Positions 26,253 to 35,028 of a DNA stretch of 64,000 nt are shown one piece after another. Where the stretch lies: assembly GCA_017559185.1 (NCBI GenBank), contig JAFYSU010000027.1, forward strand, positions 26,336 through 90,335. The letters run 5' to 3'. Position 1 is the stretch's first letter. Each line of letters begins with the position of its first letter. The stretch is from Oscillospiraceae bacterium. Lineage in GTDB: Bacteria > Bacillota > Clostridia > Oscillospirales > Ruminococcaceae. The notes beneath the pieces are model-generated. The model was not told the DNA's origin and did not search any database. It saw only the letters and a program-made list of their open reading frames with translations. A program made the translations under genes and the position numbers.

Positions 26253-27077
26253 ATGAAACAGATATTTAAAGATCGCTTTAAAGATAAAGTTATGATTATT
26301 ACCGGTGGTGCAAGAGGTATTGGTGCTGTAACAGCTATTCGTGCAGCTGCTGAAGGTGCAAAGGTGGTTATTGCTGACATCCGTGAAGAAGAAGGCAATG
26401 CTACAGTTGCTCAGATTAAAGAAGCAGGCGGCGAAGCAATGTTCCTGCACCTTGACATCAGCATTGAAGAAAACTGCAAACTGTTGGTAGAAAAAACAGT
26501 TGAAAAATACGGTCGTCTTGACCTCGCTGTTAACAACGCAGGTGTAACAGGCAACGGCGGTAAAGTTGAAAACATTACTCGCGAAGGTTTGGACATCTGC
26601 ATGCTCAACAACTTCTATGCTTGCTTCTTCTGCTGCAAATATGAACTTCAGCAGTTCTCGAAACAGGAAGAACCTGCTGCAATTGTTAACTTGGGTTCTA
26701 TCAACGGTCTTATTGGTCCGGGTAACTCCCCATACACCTGCTCCAAGCATGCAATCAACGGTCTTACAAAAGCAATCTCCTTTGAATATGCTCCAAAGGT
26801 TCGCTGCAACTCCGTAAACCCAGACCGTACAAATACCCCAATGATTAAAGAAGCGGAAGATATCGTTAAAAATATCTTCGTAAGCCGTGGTATGAAAGTT
26901 CCGGATCAGAGCGCTATTAATCAGATGATGAACCAGTCCATGAGAAAAACACCTCTGTATCCTGAAAATGCTGAGCCGGACGAACAGGCAGCTGCTATCC
27001 TCTTCCTGCTGTCCGACGATGCTTCCCACATCAGTGGTCTTACAATGGCTGTTGACGGCGGTTATTGCTCATTCTAA
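26253..27077 (+). CDS. Short-chain dehydrogenase/reductase, partner of the flavoprotein
   Basis: A 274-residue classical SDR with TGGARGIG (residues 19-26), NNAGVTG, the serine in LGSINGLIG and the catalytic YTCSK. The C-terminal AVDGGY is typical. The loop after the active site reads NPDRTNTPM where most members have a PG-x-(V/I)-x-T segment, and there is a longer insertion (about 190-235) rich in Met and Asn, so the substrate pocket is unusual. AGGAGG lies 11 bases before the ATG and the gene is 56 bases after the flavoprotein gene, so they form one operon with a terminator behind. Hydroxysteroid or sugar alcohol dehydrogenase activity is conceivable; nothing in the sequence proves it. Confidence 0.9.
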   Translation: MKQIFKDRFKDKVMIITGGARGIGAVTAIRAAAEGAKVVIADIREEEGNATVAQIKEAGGEAMFLHLDISIEENCKLLVEKTVEKYGRLDLAVNNAGVTGNGGKVENITREGLDICMLNNFYACFFCCKYELQQFSKQEEPAAIVNLGSINGLIGPGNSPYTCSKHAINGLTKAISFEYAPKVRCNSVNPDRTNTPMIKEAEDIVKNIFVSRGMKVPDQSAINQMMNQSMRKTPLYPENAEPDEQAAAILFLLSDDASHISGLTMAVDGGYCSF

Positions 27078-27100
27078 TATATATTCCTGCTCCCAAACAA

Positions 27101-27129
27101 AAAAACCGGCTTTAAGCCGGTTTTTTTGT
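27101..27129 (+). terminator. Bidirectional terminator, SDR and sppA
   Basis: AAAAACCGGCTTTAAGCCGGTTTTT, perfect and nearly symmetric, between two convergent genes. Confidence 0.9.
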
Positions 27130-27135
27130 TTAAAA

Positions 27136-28203
27136 TTATTTTGCAGTAAATGTAATAGTGCTGTTTTCGGATTTTTCGATTATTTCAAGAACCTGCGAAA
27201 GCTCTGTTGCATTTGTCTGCGGCAGCTGTGTTATACCAAGCTTGGAGAAAAATACGGTCATAAATGAAGTATCGGTATAACCTGCTTCAATGAGTTCACA
27301 ATCGGAAAATTCAACTCGGGACATCATATCTGATTTAAAGTCGGCATAATCGGCAATTCCGTCGATAAGGTTAAGCTCAAGCGCCTGTGTAGCGGTGTAG
27401 GTTCTGCCGTCTGCAAGGGTTATAACATCATTGCGGTCAAGGCTGCGTGAGTAGGAAACTATGTCTACAAAGGTGTTGTAGTATTCGTCAACGGTATCCT
27501 GAAGAATTTTTTCCTGTTCAGGGGTAAGTTTAGCGGCGCCAATTGCTTTATTTGGACCGCTTACAATGTTTACCTGTTCAATGCCCAACTTTTCAAGAAA
27601 TCCCGAGGTATCAAGAAAACTCATTATAACCCCAATGGAGCCTGTGGTTGTCATAAGGTTGGCGTATATTTCGTCACCTGCCATAGCAGCCATAAGTCCG
27701 CCCGATGCAGCGTATTGTGCCATGTAAACATAAATTGGATTTTCGGTTGTCTCCTTATAACGCTGCAAGGCTGTGTAAAGCTCGTAGCTTTCATAAACTC
27801 CGCCGCCGGGGGAATTTATGTAAAGGATAATGCCTTTGTTAAGCTCGTCTTTGGAAAGACGGTCGATTTCATCAAGTGTCCACTGGTGCTGGTAGCCTAT
27901 TGCCATACCGTAGGAATTCACATTTCCTTCTTGAATTGTGCCTTCAACGGTGAGTATTTCTACATAAGGTTCAACCTGTGCTGTATTGGTTTCTTCTTCC
28001 GAAGAAAAAAGGGATACAAAGAAAGAAAAAATCAAAAACATTCCAAACATTATGCAAAGTACAACGCCAAGTGCAACAAGGCAGCCGCTGCTCATTCCTT
28101 TGTTGTAGTTGGTGTTGTAATTTGTGTTATAGTTTACAGAACGGTTTTCGGAAGTATTGTTTTGATTATCAAAGCTATTATTGGAGTTGTTATTAAAAAA
28201 CAT
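27136..28203 (-). CDS. sppA: Signal peptide peptidase SppA (S49 family)
   Basis: A 355-residue membrane serine protease. An Asn-rich cytoplasmic start (FFNNNSNNSFDNQNN) precedes one membrane span near residues 37-65 (CLVALGVVLCIMFGMFLIF). The S49 domain includes GIILYINSPGGGVYES, the nucleophile serine in YAASGGLMAAMAGDEIYA, TTGSIGVIMS and the general-base lysine in SGPNKAIGAAKL. It clears remnant signal peptides from the membrane; in Bacillus it also affects lantibiotic resistance. AGAGG lies upstream of the ATG. It faces the SDR gene and shares a terminator. Confidence 0.94.
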   Translation of the reverse strand: MFFNNNSNNSFDNQNNTSENRSVNYNTNYNTNYNKGMSSGCLVALGVVLCIMFGMFLIFSFFVSLFSSEEETNTAQVEPYVEILTVEGTIQEGNVNSYGMAIGYQHQWTLDEIDRLSKDELNKGIILYINSPGGGVYESYELYTALQRYKETTENPIYVYMAQYAASGGLMAAMAGDEIYANLMTTTGSIGVIMSFLDTSGFLEKLGIEQVNIVSGPNKAIGAAKLTPEQEKILQDTVDEYYNTFVDIVSYSRSLDRNDVITLADGRTYTATQALELNLIDGIADYADFKSDMMSRVEFSDCELIEAGYTDTSFMTVFFSKLGITQLPQTNATELSQVLEIIEKSENSTITFTAK

Positions 28204-28368
28204 AACCTATACACCTCTGCGAAAATAATGATGACGCTGCATCTAAAATAATATTATATCATGAAAGAAAAGAATAAAACAGAGCGAAAGTTCAATTTTT
28301 AATGCTTCGGAAAAGAATATTAAAGCTGATTTATAAGTATCTATTAAAAAGAAAGGCAGGGATGTGTT

Positions 28369-29139
28369 GTGCAGGTATTTACCGTTAAAGGAAAAAGGTA
28401 TGCCGTTATTTTTTTTGCACTGATAGCTGCGGTGGGATATTTACTGGGTATAGGCGGTGTAAAGGCAGTACAGGTTTTTACTCCGACACGCCTGCTTCCA
28501 ATTTATTCGGTTGAAACCTCAAAAAAACAGATAGCTTTGGGTATAAACTGTGCATGGGATAACGCAGATATTTCCGATATGCTGAAAACATTGGAGGGAA
28601 AACAGGTGAAAGCCACTTTTTTTGTTTTGGGAGAATGGTGCGATAAATATCCAGAAAGTGTAGTGGAAATAGCCAAAGCCGGTCATGAAATAGGTAGCCA
28701 CAGCAATTCACATACAAGTCTGGACAGCCTTGGTGCAGAAGCTGTAAAAAAAGAAGTGACTGTTTCAATGGATAAAATTCAAAAACTTACAGGACAAAAG
28801 GCAGAGCTGCTGCGTCCGCCGTCGGGAGCATACAGCGATACTGCAATTCAAATAATTTACGATATGGGTTATTTCCCAATACAATGGGATTGTGACAGCA
28901 TTGATTGGAAAGGCTTAACTGAGGATGAAATAATTTCAAGAATAACCCAGAAGGCACAAAACGGTTCAATAACATTACTGCACAGCGGTGCAAAGAATAC
29001 TGCAAAAGCTTTGCCAAGGCTTATTACAGAGCTTGAAAACAATGGTTTTGAAATAGTTACGGTAGGCAGTATGATATACAGGGATAATTTTGGAGTTGAT
29101 GTCACGGGACGGCAATATTCACTTTCGGAACAGGTGTGA
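28369..29139 (+). CDS. PdaB-like polysaccharide deacetylase family protein
   Basis: A 256-residue membrane-anchored NodB-fold protein. One N-terminal span (YAVIFFALIAAVGYLLGIGG) is followed by the NodB domain: VKATFFVLGEW, GHEIGSHSNSH (metal-binding His pair), LRPPSGAYSDTA and an LLHS motif. The first NodB motif, usually TFDDGP, reads NCAWDNA, so the usual first Asp is lost; B. subtilis PdaB also departs at this motif. PdaB is a sporulation protein needed for cortex integrity. The start is GTG 28369, with GGCAGGG 7 bases upstream. It stands alone before the riboflavin riboswitch. Confidence 0.85.
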   Translation: MQVFTVKGKRYAVIFFALIAAVGYLLGIGGVKAVQVFTPTRLLPIYSVETSKKQIALGINCAWDNADISDMLKTLEGKQVKATFFVLGEWCDKYPESVVEIAKAGHEIGSHSNSHTSLDSLGAEAVKKEVTVSMDKIQKLTGQKAELLRPPSGAYSDTAIQIIYDMGYFPIQWDCDSIDWKGLTEDEIISRITQKAQNGSITLLHSGAKNTAKALPRLITELENNGFEIVTVGSMIYRDNFGVDVTGRQYSLSEQV

Positions 29140-29150
29140 AAATTTAGGTG

Positions 29151-29178
29151 TTGACATTTATTAAACAAGTGCTATAAT
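29151..29178 (+). promoter_or_regulatory. Promoter of the riboflavin operon
   Basis: A perfect TTGACA (29151-29156), a 16-base spacer and a perfect TATAAT (29173-29178). Confidence 0.85.
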
Positions 29179-29218
29179 AAAGTGCGAAAGGGAAACATTC
29201 CCACAAATTGAATAGGAT

Positions 29219-29325
29219 ATCTTCAGGGCAGGGTGCAAGTCCCTACCGGTGGTAAAGCCCACGAGCCGCAAGGCATGATTCGGTGAAATTCCGAAGCCGA
29301 CAGTACAGTCTGGATGGAAGAAGAT
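29219..29325 (+). promoter_or_regulatory. FMN riboswitch (RFN element)
   Basis: The conserved RFN parts are all present: AGGGCAGGGTG, CCCTACCGGTGGTAAAGCCC, ACGAGCCGCAAGGC, TGATTCGGTGAAATTCCG and CAGTCTGGATGGAAGAAGAT, here read in pieces. P1 pairs ATCTTC (29219) with GAAGAT (29320). Binding of FMN should favour termination downstream and shut off the rib genes. Confidence 0.96.
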
Positions 29326-29382
29326 GAATTTTTAAATGCAGCGAAAGCATATTTTCGTTTTTGCGTTTGTTTGTGTTATTTG

Positions 29383-29421
29383 GCTCTGAAATCATAATTT
29401 GATTTCAGAGCTTTCTTGTTT
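29383..29421 (+). terminator. Riboswitch expression-platform terminator
   Basis: GCTCTGAAATCA (29383) pairs with TGATTTCAGAGC (29400), followed by TTTCTTGTTT. Confidence 0.8.
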
Positions 29422-29475
29422 GCAGCACAAGCATACAAAAAGGCGGAGGTGCAGTTTGTGTTACAATGAATTTTT

Positions 29476-29510
29476 ACGCCCTGAACTTTTGTAAGTTCAG
29501 GGCGTTTTTG
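29476..29510 (+). terminator. Second terminator upstream of ribD
   Basis: ACGCCCTGAACTT pairs perfectly with AAGTTCAGGGCGT over a TTGT loop, then T5. It lies only 16 bases before ribD, so transcription must pass two terminators. Confidence 0.8.
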
Positions 29511-29525
29511 TTGGAGTGATAAAGC

Positions 29526-30608
29526 ATGACAGAGGAAAAATACATGGGATTGGCAATAGAACTGGCTCAACGAGGCTGCGGAAGGGTAAATCCAAACCCA
29601 ATGGTAGGTGCTGTAATAGTTAAAGACGGTGCAGTAATAGGGCAAGGGTGGCATGAGTATTACGGTGGACTACATGCCGAGCGCAATGCTATTGCAAATT
29701 GCAGCTGTGACCCAAGGGGTGCGGTAATGTATGTAACTCTTGAACCATGCTGCCATTACGGAAAAACACCACCTTGTACGCAGGCAATAATTGAAAGCGG
29801 AATAAAAAAAGTGGTTGTGGGTTCGTTTGACCCTAATCCACTGGTAAGCGGAAAAGGAATTGAAACCTTGCAAAAGGCAGGGGTTGAGGTGCAAACTGGC
29901 TGCATGACAGAAGAATGTGACCGTATAAATGAGGTGTTTTTTCATTACATAAAAAACAAAATCCCATTTGTTGTAATGAAATATGCAATGACAATGGACG
30001 GAAAAACAGCAACCCGTACAGGGGCATCCAAATGGATAAGCGGTGAACAATCACGGCATAATGTTCATCACAGCCGTCACAGGTATATGGGAATAATGGT
30101 GGGTGTGGGAACGGTATTGGCAGATGACCCAATGCTGAACTGCCGATTGGAAAACGGTAAAGACCCAATACGAATAATATGCGATACAAAACTAAAAACA
30201 CCGCTTAACAGCAAAGTTATAAATACAGCAGGACAGATACAAACCATAATTGCAACAGCATCGAATGATGAGCAGCGGTGTGAAGAGTATCAAAAGACAG
30301 GCTGCAAGATACTCAAGGTGAAGGAAAAAGACGGTAGTGTGGATTTAAACCAGCTAATGGAAGAGCTTGGAGAACTTGGGATAGACAGCATACTGCTTGA
30401 AGGCGGTTCAACACTTAATTACAGTGCGTTGCAGGCGGGCATAGTCAACAAAATTCAAGTTTACATTGCTCCAAAATTATTTGGTGGAGCGAATGCAAAA
30501 AGCCCGATAGGCGGACTGGGTGTACAGCTTCCCGAACAGGCGTTTAAGGTAAAAAATATGAAAATTACGGCAATTGGCGAAGACTTTTTATTGGAAGGAG
30601 ATTTGTGA
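29526..30608 (+). CDS. ribD: Riboflavin biosynthesis RibD, deaminase/reductase
   Basis: A 360-residue bifunctional enzyme for the second and third steps of riboflavin synthesis. The N-terminal cytidine-deaminase-like domain has NPNPMVGAVIV, the HAER zinc motif (GGLHAERNAI) and TLEPCCHYGKTPPCTQAI with the two zinc cysteines. The C-terminal reductase domain starts near residue 145 (FVVMKYAMTMDGKTAT) and contains GVGTVLADDPMLNCR and ILLEGGSTLNYSAL. TTGGAG precedes the ATG. First gene of the riboswitch-controlled rib operon. Confidence 0.98.
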   Translation: MTEEKYMGLAIELAQRGCGRVNPNPMVGAVIVKDGAVIGQGWHEYYGGLHAERNAIANCSCDPRGAVMYVTLEPCCHYGKTPPCTQAIIESGIKKVVVGSFDPNPLVSGKGIETLQKAGVEVQTGCMTEECDRINEVFFHYIKNKIPFVVMKYAMTMDGKTATRTGASKWISGEQSRHNVHHSRHRYMGIMVGVGTVLADDPMLNCRLENGKDPIRIICDTKLKTPLNSKVINTAGQIQTIIATASNDEQRCEEYQKTGCKILKVKEKDGSVDLNQLMEELGELGIDSILLEGGSTLNYSALQAGIVNKIQVYIAPKLFGGANAKSPIGGLGVQLPEQAFKVKNMKITAIGEDFLLEGDL

Positions 30609-30612
30609 ATAT

Positions 30613-31260
30613 ATGTTTACCGGAATAGTTGAAGAGGTTGGAACTGTTGCAGCCATACAAAAAGGACAAAAATCTTCGATTTTAACAATACAGGGAAGGG
30701 TTATTTTTGAAGATATTAGATTAGGGGACAGCATAGCGGTGAATGGTGTGTGTCTTACGGTTACAAGCTTTGCAGACAACAAATTTACAGCAGATGTTAT
30801 GAGCGAAACACTAAACAGAAGCTCATTAGGTTCATTAAAAACGGGAAGCGGAGTAAACCTTGAACGCGCAATGGCAGCAAACGGCAGATTTGGCGGGCAT
30901 ATAGTATCGGGGCATATTGACGGTACGGGAACAATAACCAACATTCGACCCGATGACAACGCCGTATGGTATACGGTAAAAACAGCATCAAAAATAATGC
31001 GTTACATAGTGGAAAAAGGCTCAATAGCAATAGATGGAATAAGCCTTACAGTAGCCACTGTAAACGATGATACATTTAGTGTTTCAATAATACCTCATAC
31101 GGCGAAATGTACCATACTCTCGCAAAAAAAAGTGGGTGACATCGTAAATCTTGAAAACGATATTATAGGTAAATATGTCGAAAGACTAATACATCCAATC
31201 GAAATCGAAAATAAGCAAAGCAGAATAACCGAAGCGTTTTTACACGAAGCAGGTTTTTAG
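30613..31260 (+). CDS. ribE: Riboflavin synthase, alpha subunit
   Basis: A 215-residue enzyme that dismutates two molecules of 6,7-dimethyl-8-ribityllumazine to riboflavin. It has the two homologous lumazine-binding halves. The N-terminus MFTGIVEEVGTV is canonical, so ATG 30613 is preferred to an in-frame ATG 13 codons upstream inside ribD. The first half contains DSIAVNGVCLTVT and GGHIVSGHIDGTG; the second IAIDGISLTVATV and IPHTAKCT. It starts 4 bases after the ribD stop and is translationally linked. Confidence 0.98.
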   Translation: MFTGIVEEVGTVAAIQKGQKSSILTIQGRVIFEDIRLGDSIAVNGVCLTVTSFADNKFTADVMSETLNRSSLGSLKTGSGVNLERAMAANGRFGGHIVSGHIDGTGTITNIRPDDNAVWYTVKTASKIMRYIVEKGSIAIDGISLTVATVNDDTFSVSIIPHTAKCTILSQKKVGDIVNLENDIIGKYVERLIHPIEIENKQSRITEAFLHEAGF

Positions 31261-31288
31261 TAAGTAAAAATACAAGGAGGACATAAAA

Positions 31289-32488
31289 ATGTTTAAATAC
31301 AATACTATCGAAGAAGCTTTGGAAGATTTGAGACAAGGAAAAATTATTCTTTGCACAGATGACCCTGACCGAGAAAATGAAGGAGATTTTATTTGTGCAG
31401 CGGAATTTGCCACTACCGAAAACATTAATTTTATGGCTGTTCACGGCAAAGGGCTTATTTGTATGCCAATGAGTGAGTATTATGTAAAAAAACTAAAATT
31501 GCCTCAAATGGTTACAGAAAATACTGACAATCATTGTACAGCTTTTACGGTGTCCATTGACCATGTGGATACAACAACGGGGATTTCGGCAGCTGAACGC
31601 TCGGTTACTGCAATGAAATGTGTAGAGGAAGATGCAAAACCCGAAGATTTTCGCAGACCCGGACATATGTTTCCTCTGCTTGCTAAAAAGTCGGGTGTGC
31701 TTCAGCGTGATGGGCATACCGAAGCTACAGTTGACCTCATGCGTCTTGCAGGTCTTAAAGAGTGTGGTTTGTGCTGTGAAATAATGCGTGAAGACGGCAC
31801 AATGATGCGCGCTCCGGAACTGCAGGAGTTTGCAAAAAAATACGACATGAAGTTTATTACCATTAAAGATTTGCAGGATTACCGCAAAAAGCACGATAAG
31901 CTTGTTGAATGTGTTGCCAAAACAAATATGCCTACAAAATATGGAAAGTTCAAAGCGTACGGTTATGTAAACAAGCTGAATGGAGAGCATCATGTGGCTT
32001 TGGTAAAAGGGGATCTTGGTGACGGCAAGGATGTATTGTGCCGTGTTCATTCGGAATGTCTTACAGGTGATGCTTTCGGCTCCAGCCGTTGCGATTGCGG
32101 TGACCAGCTTGCAGCAGCAATGCGCCAGATTGAAGAGGAAGGCAGAGGTATTATGCTTTACATGCGCCAAGAGGGCAGAGGTATAGGACTTATAAACAAG
32201 CTGAAAGCTTATGAACTTCAGGATAAGGGCATGGATACCGTTGAAGCAAACCTTGCACTTGGCTTTGCCGAAGACCAGCGTGAATATTACATAGGTGCAC
32301 AGATACTTCGTGACCTTGGAGCAAAAACATTAAGACTGCTTACAAACAATCCGCAAAAGGTTTATGGTTTGGCAGACTTTGGCATGGAGATAATTGAACG
32401 AGTTCCGATTAAAATTCAGCCTACGGAATTTGATGAATTCTACTTGAAAACCAAACAGGAAAAGATGGGACATATTTTAGATTTGTAA
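31289..32488 (+). CDS. ribBA: RibBA: DHBP synthase / GTP cyclohydrolase II
   Basis: A 399-residue bifunctional enzyme that supplies both branches of riboflavin synthesis. The N-terminal 3,4-dihydroxy-2-butanone 4-phosphate synthase domain has [16 protein letters not shown] and [11 protein letters not shown]. The C-terminal GTP cyclohydrolase II domain (from about 205) has [21 protein letters not shown], with the three zinc cysteines, then [13 protein letters not shown] and [15 protein letters not shown] stands 8 bases before the ATG, 28 bases after ribE. Both halves keep their active-site motifs. Confidence 0.98.
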   Translation: MFKYNTIEEALEDLRQGKIILCTDDPDRENEGDFICAAEFATTENINFMAVHGKGLICMPMSEYYVKKLKLPQMVTENTDNHCTAFTVSIDHVDTTTGISAAERSVTAMKCVEEDAKPEDFRRPGHMFPLLAKKSGVLQRDGHTEATVDLMRLAGLKECGLCCEIMREDGTMMRAPELQEFAKKYDMKFITIKDLQDYRKKHDKLVECVAKTNMPTKYGKFKAYGYVNKLNGEHHVALVKGDLGDGKDVLCRVHSECLTGDAFGSSRCDCGDQLAAAMRQIEEEGRGIMLYMRQEGRGIGLINKLKAYELQDKGMDTVEANLALGFAEDQREYYIGAQILRDLGAKTLRLLTNNPQKVYGLADFGMEIIERVPIKIQPTEFDEFYLKTKQEKMGHILDL

Positions 32489-32533
32489 AAACATTTACAC
32501 AATATACAAATAGTTGATAAAAGGAGAATGATT

Positions 32534-32998
32534 ATGCAAGTTTTTGAAGGTAAATTGGTATCTAAAGACATTAAAGTTGGAATAGTAGCGGCGAGATTTA
32601 ATGAATTCATTACAAGCAAGCTGCTTGCAGGTGCAATTGACGGACTTAAAAGACATGATGTTAAAGATGAAGACATTGATGTTGCATGGGTTCCGGGTGC
32701 ATTTGAAATTCCTTTAATCGCATCTAAAATGGCAAACAGCGGCAGATATGATGCTGTAATTTGTGTGGGTGCGGTTATAAGAGGAAGCACAAGCCATTAC
32801 GACTATGTTTGCAGTGAGGTTTCAAAAGGTATTGCACAGGTTTCCATGCAAAGCGGCATACCTGTTATGTTTGGTGTGGTAACTACCGAAAACATTGAAC
32901 AGGCAATTGAACGAGCAGGAACAAAAGCAGGAAACAAAGGGTATGATTGTGCAGTTTCAGCAATAGAAATGGTTAATTTGGTAAAAGAACTGCAGTAA
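32534..32998 (+). CDS. ribH: 6,7-dimethyl-8-ribityllumazine synthase
   Basis: A 154-residue enzyme that condenses the ribitylamino-uracil with DHBP. Homologues form icosahedral or pentameric shells. It shows [17 protein letters not shown] sequence (here [13 protein letters not shown]), [27 protein letters not shown] with the catalytic histidine, [26 protein letters not shown] and the helical end. ATG 32534 is 7 bases from AAGGAG; the ATG at 32528 is too close to it. Last gene of the rib operon. Confidence 0.98.
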   Translation: MQVFEGKLVSKDIKVGIVAARFNEFITSKLLAGAIDGLKRHDVKDEDIDVAWVPGAFEIPLIASKMANSGRYDAVICVGAVIRGSTSHYDYVCSEVSKGIAQVSMQSGIPVMFGVVTTENIEQAIERAGTKAGNKGYDCAVSAIEMVNLVKELQ

Positions 32999-33011
32999 TT
33001 TACAAATAGTA

Positions 33012-33042
33012 AAAAATGGCGGGTTTATACCTGCCGTTTTTG
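33012..33042 (+). terminator. Terminator of the rib operon
   Basis: GGCGGGT pairs with ACCTGCC (one G-T pair), followed by a T-rich tail. Confidence 0.75.
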
Positions 33043-33085
33043 CTTTAAAAGTAGTTGCCATATGCAAAATTATTCTTTGTGATGT

Positions 33086-33114
33086 TTGTATGTAGTAAAA
33101 ATTTGTGTTAAAAT
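33086..33114 (+). promoter_or_regulatory. Probable promoter of the 33165 gene
   Basis: TTGTAT, 17-base spacer, TAAAAT. Confidence 0.45.
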
Positions 33115-33164
33115 TAAAAGATAATGCAATGCTTATCACAATGAGTAGTTTGGAGGAAACATAA

Positions 33165-33842
33165 TTGAAAAAACTGTTTATGATAATTGCAGCATCGCTT
33201 GTAATGACAGCAGGCAGTGTTTTTGCATCTGCACAGAGCGAACAACAACCCGAGCCATACCGTACAACACAGGGTGAATATACTCTTGTTATATCCGATG
33301 AGTCGCAGGAAAGCGGTGTGTACAAAGCCGATGAACTGCTTTACACCTTGCCTGATACCAATAATATAAGTGAGGTATACCTTACCGATGACGGTATGCA
33401 GGCGGCAATAGTTTACGATGCTTTTACAGGCAGTTCAAAAGAAAGCCTTGCGGTTGCTTTTTACAATAACGGCAGATTAACACAAAGTTACACAGTAAAC
33501 GACCTTGTACTTGGCTTTATGACCGAAGAAGGCGAAAACGGTACAATCTGGGAAGATGCTGAACAACGCTTTTTTGATTTGCAGGCAGAAAATTTAACCA
33601 TTGTGTGCAAGGATAACTCAAAGCACATTTTCAGCATGATAAACGGCAGCAAATTGTATGAAGAAAACCCAATGAAGATAGGCGTTTATGCAGGTGGTTT
33701 TCTGCTTGCGGTTGTACTATTTGTAGTATACTGGTTTTCCAAGTATTGCAGCCTGCGTAATGCAAGCGAAGAGCTGCGCAAGCAGGACAAGCAGCATGAA
33801 TGCGGCAAAAGCAAAGGCTTTGAAGAAGAAAAAGGTGAATAA
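33165..33842 (+). CDS. Exported, membrane-anchored protein of unknown function
   Basis: A 225-residue protein I do not recognise. The signal peptide is clear (KKLFMIIAASLVMTAGSVFASA, cut near residue 23). The outer part of about 135 residues is acidic and appears to be a beta-rich domain (GEYTLVISDESQESGVYKAD, LTDDGMQAAIVYDAF). A single span near 170-190 (IGVYAGGFLLAVVLFVVYWF) is followed by a charged cytoplasmic tail with Cys, Lys and Glu. Such a type-I topology suggests a sensor or assembly factor, but nothing proves a function. The start is TTG 33165, well placed after TTTGGAGGAAAC. It is flanked by a promoter and terminator of its own. Confidence 0.8.
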   Translation: MKKLFMIIAASLVMTAGSVFASAQSEQQPEPYRTTQGEYTLVISDESQESGVYKADELLYTLPDTNNISEVYLTDDGMQAAIVYDAFTGSSKESLAVAFYNNGRLTQSYTVNDLVLGFMTEEGENGTIWEDAEQRFFDLQAENLTIVCKDNSKHIFSMINGSKLYEENPMKIGVYAGGFLLAVVLFVVYWFSKYCSLRNASEELRKQDKQHECGKSKGFEEEKGE

Positions 33843-33847
33843 AACAC

Positions 33848-33880
33848 AAAACAGGCACTTCAATTTGAAGTGCCTGTTTT
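33848..33880 (+). terminator. Terminator of the 33165 gene
   Basis: AAAACAGGCACTTCAA, 4-base loop, AAGTGCCTGTTTT. Confidence 0.85.
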
Positions 33881-33890
33881 AATGTAAATA

Positions 33891-33924
33891 AAAATGCTGT
33901 TGGATAAAACCAACAGCATTTTTG
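33891..33924 (-). terminator. Terminator of the ABC importer operon
   Basis: AAAATGCTGTTGG pairs with CCAACAGCATTTTT; T-runs on both strands. It lies just past the ATPase gene stop. Confidence 0.8.
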
Positions 33925-33937
33925 AAGCTCCTGAATA

Positions 33938-35008
33938 TCAGGTAAGAATTTTTGTGTGTGCTTCGCCGTCATCAGGATACACAAGGAAGTCGGAAAGCTC
34001 CATAAACAATTCTTGACCAAGCTTGAGGTCGTGCAGGTCAGGGTAGGTGGACATTCTGATAAAGATGTCATCACCCAACTGTACACGGCAGTCATTTTCA
34101 TTGCCAAGGTAGTAAATGTGAGACAAAGTACCACTGAGAACGGAAATTTCTTTTGGAGTGATGTGGATGTTTTCAGGACGAATACAAACCATAACATCAC
34201 CGGTCAAAGGACCTGTGTATGGAAGCGACTGGCTAAGACCTTTAAGCTGAATACGACCGTTTTCAACTTTACCTTTAAGGAAATTCAGTTTACCTACAAA
34301 GTCAGCAACAAACTGGTTTGCAGGGCGTTTGTAGATATCTTCAGGAGAACCTACCTGCTGAACAACACCGCGGTTGATAACGAATACGCGGTCGGACATA
34401 GTCATAGCTTCAATCTGGTCATGTGTTACATATACAACAGTGATACCCAGTTTTTTCTGAATATCTTTAATTTCGTAACGCATGTTTTCACGCAATTTTG
34501 CATCAAGGTTGGACAATGGCTCGTCCAAAAGCAACAGCTTTGGTTCGGCAACAAGCGCACGACCAAGTGCAACACGCTGCTGCTGACCGCCGGAAAGCTG
34601 AGAAGGAAGACGGTCTGCATACTGGCTGAGGTGAACAACCTCGAGTATATCCATTACCTTCTTTTTGATAACATCTTTTGGAACCTTTTTGATTTTCAAA
34701 GGATAAGCAACATTATCAAAAACAGTCATGTGAGGCCAAACAGCGTAAGACTGGAACACCATGCCGATTTCGCGTTTTTCCGGTGGAATAAACACTGTAT
34801 CGGAGTTTACAACAACACCGTCAATGCTGAGTTCGCCGGAGGTTGGACGCTCGAAGCCTGCAAGAATACGAAGCATGGTGGTTTTACCGCAGCCGGAAGG
34901 ACCAAGCAGGGTAATGAATTCGCCGTCTTGGAATACTTCATTAAAATCCTTCAATACTTGAACATCACCAAAAGATTTAGTGATATGTGAAATCGAAATA
35001 ACCGACAT
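33938..35008 (-). CDS. ABC transporter ATP-binding protein, FbpC/PotA type
   Basis: A 356-residue importer ATPase. Walker A is GPSGCGKTTMLRILAG (about residue 36), the Q-loop follows in GMVFQSYAVWPHM, the signature is LSGGQQQRVALGRAL, Walker B LLLLDEPLSNLDA, and the H-loop is in VTHDQIEAM. A C-terminal TOBE region (from about 240) contains VCIRPENIHI. The family covers Fe(III), polyamine, thiamine and phosphonate importers. It is the last gene of an operon with the double permease and the binding protein. GAGGAG precedes the ATG. Substrate left open. Confidence 0.94.
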   Translation of the reverse strand: MSVISISHITKSFGDVQVLKDFNEVFQDGEFITLLGPSGCGKTTMLRILAGFERPTSGELSIDGVVVNSDTVFIPPEKREIGMVFQSYAVWPHMTVFDNVAYPLKIKKVPKDVIKKKVMDILEVVHLSQYADRLPSQLSGGQQQRVALGRALVAEPKLLLLDEPLSNLDAKLRENMRYEIKDIQKKLGITVVYVTHDQIEAMTMSDRVFVINRGVVQQVGSPEDIYKRPANQFVADFVGKLNFLKGKVENGRIQLKGLSQSLPYTGPLTGDVMVCIRPENIHITPKEISVLSGTLSHIYYLGNENDCRVQLGDDIFIRMSTYPDLHDLKLGQELFMELSDFLVYPDDGEAHTKILT

Positions 35009-35028
35009 TTAAAACGCTCCTCCTCTAA

